64,000 nucleotides of DNA, taken from Bacillus solitudinis (GTDB lineage: Bacteria > Bacillota > Bacilli > Bacillales > Bacillaceae_D). Of this stretch, positions 56,501 through 64,000 are shown in pieces. The DNA lies in assembly GCF_002797395.1 (NCBI RefSeq), contig NZ_KZ454943.1:448724-512723 (forward strand). Reading direction: 5' to 3'. The notes below the pieces were generated by a model. The model saw only the letters and a program-made list of their open reading frames with translations, had not been told where the DNA came from and ran no database searches. Position 1 is the stretch's first letter; each line of letters begins with the position of its first letter. The translations under genes were made by a program, and so were the position numbers.

Positions 56501-57910
56501 TTACTTTACGATATGAATTGGAGTACCAAGTGCTACTTCTGCAGCTTCCATTGTAATCTCTCCAAGAGAAGGATGTGCATGAATTGTAAGAGCAATATCT
56601 TCAGCTGTCATTCCTGTTTCAATTGCTAAACCTAATTCAGCAATCATATCTGAGGCATTGGGTCCAGCAATTTGTGCGCCAACGACTAAGCCGTCCTCTT
56701 TACGAGTGATTAACTTCATAAAACCATCTGTATCATTGAGAGAAAGGGCACGTCCATTCGCCGCGAATGGGAATTTAGATACTACTATATCAAGACCCGC
56801 TTCTTTTGCTGATTTATCGTCATACCCCACACTTGCAAGTTCTGGGTCTGAGAAAACAACAGCTGGAATCGCTAAGTAATCTATTTCTGATTTTTCGCCA
56901 GCTATAGCTTCAGCTGCAATTTTTCCTTCATACGAAGCTTTATGAGCAAGTGGCGGTCCAGCAATAATATCACCGATAGCAAAAATACTTTTCACGTTCG
57001 AACGACATTGTTTGTCAACTTTTACAAGTCCACGTTCATCAAGTTCAACACCAACTTGTTCAAGACCAAGCTCATCCGTATTTGCCTTACGACCTACTGT
57101 GACTAAGCAATAATCTGCTTCGAAAACCTGTTCTTGACCTTTAACTTCAGCGGTTACCTTAACGCCAGTTTCTGTTTCTTCTACACCTTTAGCCATTGCT
57201 TCATAATTAAATTCAACGCCATTCTTTTTCAAGCGACGTTCAACTAATTTAGACATTTGCTTTTCGAAACCAGGAAGAATTTGCTTTCCACCTTCAAGGA
57301 CAACCACTTCTGTTCCCATATTTGAATATGCACCAGTTAACTCGATACCGATATATCCGCCACCGATGACAACTAGTTTTTTTGGAACTTCTTTTAGAGC
57401 TAAAGCTCCTGTTGAATTTAACACACGATCAGAGTATTTAAATGCTGGTAATTCAATTGGGCTTGACCCCGTAGCTATAATACAATTCTTGAAATTGTAG
57501 GTCTGAGCACTATTTTCATCCATAATTCGTACAGAGTTTTCAGAAGCAAAATAAGCTTCACCTCGAACAATATCAACTTTGTTTCCTTTAAGCAGTCCTT
57601 CAACCCCACCAGTAAGCTTCTTAACAACTGATGCTTTCCACTCTTGTACTTTATCGAAATTGATGGTTACATTCTCAGCAATAATTCCCATGTCTTCTGA
57701 ATGCTTAGCATTATGAAAACGATGTCCAGCAGAGATAAGAGCTTTAGAAGGAATACATCCGACGTTTAAACATACTCCTCCAAGAGTTCCTTTTTCTACA
57801 ATCGTAACCTTTTGCCCAAGCTGTGCAGCACGAATAGCTGCAACATACCCACCAGGGCCGGAACCAATAACTAATGTATCTACTTCATGTGCGAAATCTC
57901 CAACAACCAT
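56501..57910 (-). CDS. pdhD: Dihydrolipoamide dehydrogenase E3
   Basis: Flavoprotein that reoxidises the lipoyl group of the pyruvate dehydrogenase complex, giving NADH. 469 residues. FAD motif GSGPGGY (16-22), redox disulfide C47-C52 ([13 protein letters not shown]), NAD motif [11 protein letters not shown] (about 181-191), and the C-terminal catalytic His in [17 protein letters not shown] 8 nt after GGAGG. Last gene of pdhABCD, ended by a shared terminator. Confidence 0.97.
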   Translation of the reverse strand: MVVGDFAHEVDTLVIGSGPGGYVAAIRAAQLGQKVTIVEKGTLGGVCLNVGCIPSKALISAGHRFHNAKHSEDMGIIAENVTINFDKVQEWKASVVKKLTGGVEGLLKGNKVDIVRGEAYFASENSVRIMDENSAQTYNFKNCIIATGSSPIELPAFKYSDRVLNSTGALALKEVPKKLVVIGGGYIGIELTGAYSNMGTEVVVLEGGKQILPGFEKQMSKLVERRLKKNGVEFNYEAMAKGVEETETGVKVTAEVKGQEQVFEADYCLVTVGRKANTDELGLEQVGVELDERGLVKVDKQCRSNVKSIFAIGDIIAGPPLAHKASYEGKIAAEAIAGEKSEIDYLAIPAVVFSDPELASVGYDDKSAKEAGLDIVVSKFPFAANGRALSLNDTDGFMKLITRKEDGLVVGAQIAGPNASDMIAELGLAIETGMTAEDIALTIHAHPSLGEITMEAAEVALGTPIHIVK

Positions 57911-57913
57911 GTA

Positions 57914-59188
57914 TTACCCCTCCATTAATAGTAATTGTGGATCGTTTAACAAACGCTTCACGTGGTTTAACGCATTTTGAGCGGTAACGCCATCAATGAG
58001 GCGGTGATCGTAACTAATTGATAGTGCAAGAACTGGTGCAGCAACAATTTCACCATTTTTCACTACTGGTTTTTCTTCAATACGTCCAATGCCAAGAATC
58101 ATCACTTCAGGGTGATTAATAATCGGAGTAAACCATTGTCCTTGCGCTGAACCAAGATTAGAAATTGTACAAGATCCGCCTTTCATTTCAGCACTGCTTA
58201 ACTTACCATCACGAGCTTTAACAGCTAAATCCATAATATCATCAGCTATAGCAAAAATAGACTTACGTTCGGCATTTTTAATAACAGGCACTACCAAACC
58301 ATTATCAGTATCAGCTGCGATACCAATATTGAAATACTTTTTGTAGACGATTTCTTCATTTACATCATCAATGGACGCATTTAATGCCGGGTATTTACGA
58401 ATAGCAGATGTTAATGCTTTGACCACGTATGGTAAATACGTTAACTTTGTTCCTTGAGCTGCCGCAGTTTCTTTATACTGCTTACGATGTGCAACAAGAG
58501 CTGTAACATCAATTTCATCCATGTGAGTAACATGAGGAGCAGTATGCTTTGAATTAACCATCGCCTTAGCAATTGCCTTACGAATTCCCTTAAGTGGAAC
58601 ACGTTCTTCAAGCTCTCCTTCAGGAATAGAAACAGGTTCAGATTTTGAGGCAACTGCTTTTTCTTGCTTTTTATCTTCCGCTACTTCGTTTGAAGCATCT
58701 TCTGAGGCACCACCATTTAGGTATTGATCCACATCTTCCCTTAAGATTCTACCATTTTTACCCGTTCCGTTCACTTGTTTTATGTTAACATCTTTCTCAC
58801 GAGCATATTTACGAACAGAAGGCATCGCGATCACTCTAGTATCATCTTCGTCCGTATTAACTTCTGTATTCGCCACTGCCGGAGCTTCTTCTTTAACTGG
58901 CTCAGTCTTTTCTTCTGCAGGTTTACTTTCTTCTTCAGTTGGATTTGCATCTCCCGCATCAATCGTAAGAAGAACGTCTCCAACAACGCTTACCGTACCT
59001 TCTTCTACTTTAACTTCTAAAATCTTCCCGTCAACAGGAGAAGGAATTTCCACAACGGCCTTATCATTTTGAACTTCCATAAGAATGTCGTCTTCTTTAA
59101 TTTCATCACCGGGTTTAACAAACCACTTTACAATTTCACCCTCGTGAATACCTTCACCAATATCAGGCATTTTGAATTCATACGCCAA
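57914..59188 (-). CDS. pdhC: Dihydrolipoamide acetyltransferase E2
   Basis: Core of the pyruvate dehydrogenase complex. 424 residues: one lipoyl domain (1-80) with the lipoyl-Lys43 in VQNDKAVVE, an acidic Glu/Ala/Pro linker, the E1/E3-binding domain (about 118-155, [18 protein letters not shown]), a second linker and the acetyltransferase domain (about 195-424) with active-site [12 protein letters not shown] start 8 nt after AAAGGAGG. One lipoyl domain, as in B. subtilis. Confidence 0.96.
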   Translation of the reverse strand: MAYEFKMPDIGEGIHEGEIVKWFVKPGDEIKEDDILMEVQNDKAVVEIPSPVDGKILEVKVEEGTVSVVGDVLLTIDAGDANPTEEESKPAEEKTEPVKEEAPAVANTEVNTDEDDTRVIAMPSVRKYAREKDVNIKQVNGTGKNGRILREDVDQYLNGGASEDASNEVAEDKKQEKAVASKSEPVSIPEGELEERVPLKGIRKAIAKAMVNSKHTAPHVTHMDEIDVTALVAHRKQYKETAAAQGTKLTYLPYVVKALTSAIRKYPALNASIDDVNEEIVYKKYFNIGIAADTDNGLVVPVIKNAERKSIFAIADDIMDLAVKARDGKLSSAEMKGGSCTISNLGSAQGQWFTPIINHPEVMILGIGRIEEKPVVKNGEIVAAPVLALSISYDHRLIDGVTAQNALNHVKRLLNDPQLLLMEG

Positions 59189-59272
59189 TTGAAAAGCCTC
59201 CTTTTATTATGCAATCATTTGAATTTCAATCAAAGAGGAAAGATTAATATCCTTCCTCCCATGTTTGTAATA

Positions 59273-60250
59273 TTAAAAATTAACCACTTTCTTTGCTGCT
59301 TCTACGATATCTGCATAATCAGGAAGCCATACATCCTCAGCTACCGCAAACGGGAACACCGTATCTGGTGAAGCTACACGTAATACAGGTGCTTCTAAGC
59401 TTAAAATTGCACGCTCTGTAATTTCTGCAACTACATTAGCACCAATTCCTGCTTGTTTTTGTGCTTCTTGTACTACGATCGCACGGCTTGTCTTTTCAAC
59501 CGATGCTATAATTGTATCCAAATCTATAGGGCTAATAGTCATTAAATCAATAACTTCAGCGTCAATACCTTCTTTTTCAAGCTCTTCTGCAGCTTTCAGT
59601 GATGAATGAACCATTGCACCATATGTAACAATCGTCACATCTTTTCCCTCTCGCTTAATATCAGCTTTTCCAAGTTCAATTACATACTCTTCCTCAGGAA
59701 CTTCTGCACGGAATGAGCGATATAGCTTCATATGTTCAAGATACACAACAGGATCCGGATCACGAATTGCAGCAATTAGTAAACCTTTTGCATCATAAGG
59801 TGTGCTAGGTATTACAACCTTAAGACCAGGAGTTTGTGCCATTAATCCTTCCAAACTATCTGCGTGCATTTCTGGTGTTTTTACTCCGCCACCAAAAGGA
59901 GAGCGAATAGTTACAGGCATCGTTTGCTGACCACCTGAACGGTAACGCCAGCGACTCATCTGACCTGCTACTGAATCCATTACTTCAAATAAGAAGCCAA
60001 AGAATTGAATTTCCATTACTGGACGAAAGCCAGTTAAAGCAAAGCCAATTGCAAGTCCACCAATACCAGACTCAGCAAGTGGCGTGTCAAATACACGTTC
60101 CTCACCGAATTCTTTTTGTAAACCTTCAGTGGCACGGAATACACCACCATTTAGGCCAACATCTTCCCCAAAAACTAGGACATCTTCATTATTCTTTAGC
60201 TCATTCCGCATTGCATCGGTAATCGCTTGAATCATTGTCATTTGCGCCAT
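59273..60250 (-). CDS. pdhB: Pyruvate dehydrogenase E1 beta subunit
   Basis: 325 residues. [34 protein letters not shown] (with the thiamine-activating Glu) and [21 protein letters not shown] are conserved. Forms the E1 alpha2-beta2 tetramer with PdhA. It follows pdhA by 3 nt, so the two are translationally close; an 84-nt gap precedes pdhC. Confidence 0.97.
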   Translation of the reverse strand: MAQMTMIQAITDAMRNELKNNEDVLVFGEDVGLNGGVFRATEGLQKEFGEERVFDTPLAESGIGGLAIGFALTGFRPVMEIQFFGFLFEVMDSVAGQMSRWRYRSGGQQTMPVTIRSPFGGGVKTPEMHADSLEGLMAQTPGLKVVIPSTPYDAKGLLIAAIRDPDPVVYLEHMKLYRSFRAEVPEEEYVIELGKADIKREGKDVTIVTYGAMVHSSLKAAEELEKEGIDAEVIDLMTISPIDLDTIIASVEKTSRAIVVQEAQKQAGIGANVVAEITERAILSLEAPVLRVASPDTVFPFAVAEDVWLPDYADIVEAAKKVVNF

Positions 60251-60253
60251 CGG

Positions 60254-61777
<1,524 letters not shown>

Positions 61778-61784
<7 letters not shown>

Positions 61785-61817
61785 CTTGATGTACATTATT
61801 GATAATGTACATCAAGT
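61778..61817 (-). terminator. Terminator of ykyA, overlapping its last codons
   Basis: Perfect 15-bp stem CTTGATGTACATTAT / complement with a 2-nt loop by sequence, followed by seven T. The 5' arm encodes the final LDVHY residues of YkyA. Confidence 0.88.
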
Positions 61818-62443
61818 CCTACTGATTCATAAAATAATTTCTTTTGTTCATTATATGAATCGGTTAGTTTGTTGAAGTTCTCTTTTGAATTCATGACTAG
61901 CTCGTATTGTTCGTTAACCGTATTTATTTGTGATTGAAGTGTACTAATATCTAAATCCTCATCTTTCAAAAGAGTATATAGCTTTCTATCTTCTTCAATC
62001 GTTTGATTGTAGATGTCAAATAAATCTTGATACGCTTCATACCGGTTTTCCATCGTTTCCGTTAACTTTTCCAAATCGCTTAGAATTGTTTCGTCTTCTA
62101 TATTTTCAAATTCGAGTTTTATTTTATTAAACTCTTCAAAACTACGTTCGATACTTTCTTTTTCAATCATTATCATTTTTTCTCTCTCATCAATTGAAGC
62201 TAATGCCTCATCCGAAAGTGAAAGAACTTTTTCAAATTCATCCATCCCTAGGGTAATCGCTTCTTCATACCATTGAAACTCCTTTTTTTCAGCCTCTTGC
62301 AGAGGTTCTTGTTGTTGTTGGAAAGGTTCTTCGAGCTCAACAGCTTTCTCTAGATAAGTATAGATTTGTTCTGTCGATTGATTACCGCAAGCTGTTAATA
62401 ATAGAATTAACAAAACCCAAATACCTAACTTATAATTCGGCAA
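61796..62443 (-). CDS. ykyA: YkyA, putative cell-wall-binding lipoprotein
   Basis: 215 residues. Lipobox LTAC (Cys19), then an almost entirely helical, Glu/Lys-rich protein of coiled coils (YkyA/OB-like helical family). Acidic overall. Gene order ykyA-pdhA is conserved with B. subtilis. TTG start after AAGGGGGAAAAG. Function not established; proposed cell-wall binding comes from annotation only. Confidence 0.85.
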   Translation of the reverse strand: MPNYKLGIWVLLILLLTACGNQSTEQIYTYLEKAVELEEPFQQQQEPLQEAEKKEFQWYEEAITLGMDEFEKVLSLSDEALASIDEREKMIMIEKESIERSFEEFNKIKLEFENIEDETILSDLEKLTETMENRYEAYQDLFDIYNQTIEEDRKLYTLLKDEDLDISTLQSQINTVNEQYELVMNSKENFNKLTDSYNEQKKLFYESVGLDVHYQ

Positions 62444-62566
62444 AACTTTTCCCCCTTAGCTTTTTATCAAGCTGAGTTTATTCTTAATCATACTATATGA
62501 TCCTAATTTTTTTTTATGAGCATGTCTTTCTATAAAAAATAGTTTGCTTAAATGGGCATTCATCCA

Positions 62567-62594
62567 ACCATCTTAATTGTCACCGCATATTGTA
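62567..62594 (+). promoter_or_regulatory. Possible sigma-K promoter of the YjcZ-type gene
   Basis: AC (62567-62568), 17 nt, CATATTGTA (62586-62594). This matches the sigma-K pattern AC plus CATANNNTA. An inverted repeat CACCGCAT (62581-62588) / ATGCGGTG (62612-62619) spans the -10 box and the early transcript. Confidence 0.5.
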
Positions 62595-62642
62595 ATAGTG
62601 AATCGCAGCTAATGCGGTGCTATCAAAAAGGAGGAATTTACT

Positions 62643-62813
62643 ATGTACGGATACGGTGCAGGCGCAGGTTGTTACGACCCATGTGCTTATGGTTATGGAG
62701 CTCCAACAGGTGTTGCTGGTGTAGGAACTGGCGCAGGTAGAGGCTTTGCGTTAATTGTTGTTCTTTTCATCCTTCTCATTATTGTTGGCGCATCTCGTTT
62801 TGGTCCTTGCTAA
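62643..62813 (+). CDS. YjcZ-family sporulation peptide
   Basis: 56 residues: a Gly/Tyr/Ala-rich N-terminus with Cys ([19 protein letters not shown]) and one membrane helix [21 protein letters not shown]. The [16 protein letters not shown] core is the YjcZ/SscA signature; such peptides are made in the mother cell and belong to the spore coat set. Strong AAAGGAGG site 8 nt before the ATG. Below the 60-residue threshold, so easily overlooked. Confidence 0.9.
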   Translation: MYGYGAGAGCYDPCAYGYGAPTGVAGVGTGAGRGFALIVVLFILLIIVGASRFGPC

Positions 62814-62826
62814 TTAAAAGAACTAT

Positions 62827-62867
62827 AATTAAGGGAAAGAGGGGTATCTCCCCCCTTCCCCTTAATT
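62827..62867 (+). terminator. Terminator of the YjcZ-type gene
   Basis: Long stem AATTAAGGG(A)AAGAGGGG / CCCCCTT(C)CCCTTAATT, loop TATCT; weak T tail. Confidence 0.7.
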
Positions 62868-62928
62868 CCACTTGCTATTTTGCTTCTTTCTTTTTAAAGT
62901 ATAATAGAAGCAAAGGAGTGGTACATAG

Positions 62929-63465
62929 ATGTTAACAATGAAAGATATTGTCCGTGAAGGTCATCCAGTTCTTAGAAAGGTTGCTGAAGAAGTCCCTTTA
63001 CCTGCATCAAAGGAAGATAAAAATACATTACAAAAAATGCTTGACTTTGTTAAAAATAGTCAGGAACCGGACATCGCGGAAAAATACCAACTAAGACCAG
63101 GAGTTGGACTTGCAGCACCTCAAATCGGCGTATCAAAACGGATGTTTGCTGTTCATATTACTGACGAACAAGACCAACTTTATAGTCTCGGATTATTCAA
63201 CCCAAAGATTGTTAGCCATTCTATTGAAGAAAATCATCTAGAGAATGGTGAGGGATGTTTATCCGTCGACCGTGAAATACCAGGCATAGTCCCGCGTCAC
63301 TCAAGAATCACCGTGAAAGGGACAACTCTAGAGGGAGAAGAAGTTACCCTAAGACTTCGTGGCCTTGTTTCAATCGTGTTCCAGCATGAACTTGACCATT
63401 TAAATGGTATTATGTTTTACGACCGAATTACCGAATTTGAAGACAAATTAAAAAAAGATATTTAA
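62929..63465 (+). CDS. def: Peptide deformylase
   Basis: Removes the N-formyl group from new proteins. 178 residues. Motif I GVGLAAPQIG (58-67), motif II EGCLS (108-112, metal Cys110), motif III QHELDH (152-157, His153, Glu154, His157). The larger Gram-positive form (with the insert around 43-56), like B. subtilis DefB/YkrB. ATG after AAAGGAGTGG; Met4 is an alternative. Divergent block between ykyA and the HAD gene. Confidence 0.96.
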   Translation: MLTMKDIVREGHPVLRKVAEEVPLPASKEDKNTLQKMLDFVKNSQEPDIAEKYQLRPGVGLAAPQIGVSKRMFAVHITDEQDQLYSLGLFNPKIVSHSIEENHLENGEGCLSVDREIPGIVPRHSRITVKGTTLEGEEVTLRLRGLVSIVFQHELDHLNGIMFYDRITEFEDKLKKDI

Positions 63466-63493
63466 GCTTTTTAAAAAGACACCCATAATTGAG

Positions 63494-63645
63494 AGGCCAC
63501 TGAAAAAAGGTATGATTTTCAGCTTTTTTCAATGGCCTTTAAGCGATGAGCGCAGACGTCGCCTTCTTTTTAGTCCGACATGAGCAGGTTTCTCATAGCG
63601 GGCGCGCGACGTTCGGAGCCATTGCGGCTTCCTTGAAGACCTTTT
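63494..63645. repeat. Dispersed repeat family, locus D
   Basis: Between the convergent def and HAD genes. Hairpin AGGCCACTGAAAAAAG / CTTTTTTCAATGGCCT (63494-63509 with 63523-63538, one mismatch), loop containing TATGATTTT as at loci B and C. It is followed by a module with TTTCTCATAGCGGGCGCGCGACG and GGAGCCATTGCGGCTTCCTTGA (63590-63645), the inverted, diverged form of the locus A module including its CTATGAGAAA stretch. Confidence 0.82.
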
Positions 63646-63675
63646 AGTGACTTCTATACTGACCTTCTTTTTACT

Positions 63676-64000
63676 TTATTTTAATAACCCTACATGATGA
63701 AGTCCGTGTAAAATACCATCTTCATCAACCGTTTTAGTTACGAACTTAGCGACTGCCTTTGCCTCATCCATACCATTCCCCATCGCAACTCCTGTTCCAA
63801 CAAATTGGAGCATCTCTAAATCATTTAACGCATCTCCAAAAGCATATGCGTGCTCAGGTGTAATCGATAGATGCTTTAACAATGATTTTATTCCTAGAGC
63901 CTTTGATCCTCCGCTAGGTATCACGTCCATAGAATACGGATGCCAACGTATATAATCGAAATGTGAATGACTATCTCGATATGAGAGTTCCTCATGTTCC
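63676..64000 (-). CDS. ykrA: HAD-superfamily phosphatase, Cof/YkrA type (5' part outside window)
   Basis: C-terminal part only (108 codons). The frame is open to the window edge, well before the ATG at 63930. SGGSKALGIKSLLKHL carries the conserved Lys, and AYAFGDALNDLEMLQFVGTGVAMGNGMDEAKAVA is the HAD motif IV with the metal Asp pair (GDxxND). Cof-type sugar-phosphate or nucleotide phosphatase; substrate unknown. B. subtilis has ykrA beside def and ykyA, supporting the symbol. Confidence 0.85.
   Translation of the reverse strand, partial: EHEELSYRDSHSHFDYIRWHPYSMDVIPSGGSKALGIKSLLKHLSITPEHAYAFGDALNDLEMLQFVGTGVAMGNGMDEAKAVAKFVTKTVDEDGILHGLHHVGLLK

Overview
This window looks like chromosomal core from a low-GC, spore-forming Bacillaceae. 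It reads as the B. subtilis ylb/yla/ykt/pdh region in inverted orientation: cell-division cluster, ylbQ to ylbC, the cta (caa3 oxidase) cluster, pycA, ylaN to ylaF, yktA/yktB/speA, pdhDCBA, ykyA, def and ykrA. Sporulation genes are frequent (spoVD, rsfA, ylbJ, ytvI, ylbD, a YjcZ-type peptide, a csfG-type RNA). Exported proteins are often strongly acidic and a BCCT carrier is present, which fits an alkaliphilic or salt-tolerant relative of Bacillus; that lifestyle is an inference. No rRNA, tRNA, prophage, transposase gene or CRISPR array was seen.

Layout. 1-5.2 kb: spoVD (cut by the window edge at its catalytic serine), pbpB, ftsL, rsmH and mraZ on the minus strand, with a three-repeat MraZ-type operator upstream of mraZ and an intrinsic terminator between ftsL and pbpB. 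5.2-10.9 kb: bshC, a DUF3397 membrane protein, a PanE-like reductase, a GNAT enzyme, rsfA, rpmF and the yceD-type gene. 11-18.9 kb: tmcAL, the ylbL protease, ylbK (with an apparent 1-nt frameshift at its start), ylbJ, coaD, rsmD, a csfG-like forespore sRNA, a YlbA-like gene, ylbG and ylbF. 18.9-26.5 kb: uvsE, an ATP-grasp protein, secreted and coat proteins, two CAP-domain proteins, a YugN protein, a lipoprotein and ytvI.

26.5-33.4 kb holds the complete caa3 cytochrome oxidase set: ctaC-D-E-F for the subunits, ctaB and ctaA for haem O/A synthesis, and a DUF420 (CtaM-type) assembly factor where B. subtilis has ctaG. 33.6-48 kb: pycA, ylaN, glsA, ylaL, phoH2, a flavin-binding protein, ylaI, ylaH, typA, ylaF, suhB, yktB, yktA and a nitronate-monooxygenase-type enzyme. 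48.2-50.1 kb: speA and an SR1-type dual-function RNA with a 41-codon SR1P reading frame, behind a near-consensus promoter overlapped by CcpN-like and cre-like sites. 50.2-55.7 kb is a lineage-specific block (GAF protein, M23 peptidase, polysaccharide deacetylase, aromatic-acid exporter, BCCT transporter). 56-64 kb: an slp-type lipoprotein, pdhD-C-B-A, ykyA, a YjcZ peptide, def and a partial HAD phosphatase.

Across the window, four convergent intergenic regions carry members of one dispersed repeat family, made of a GGCACTGAAAAAGG-type hairpin, mostly with a short GTTGCGCG-containing module. I know of no description of it, and it is the best candidate for something new here. Translation starts with TTG unusually often (about nine genes), so several starts were moved from the longest ORF to the codon supported by a ribosome-binding site.
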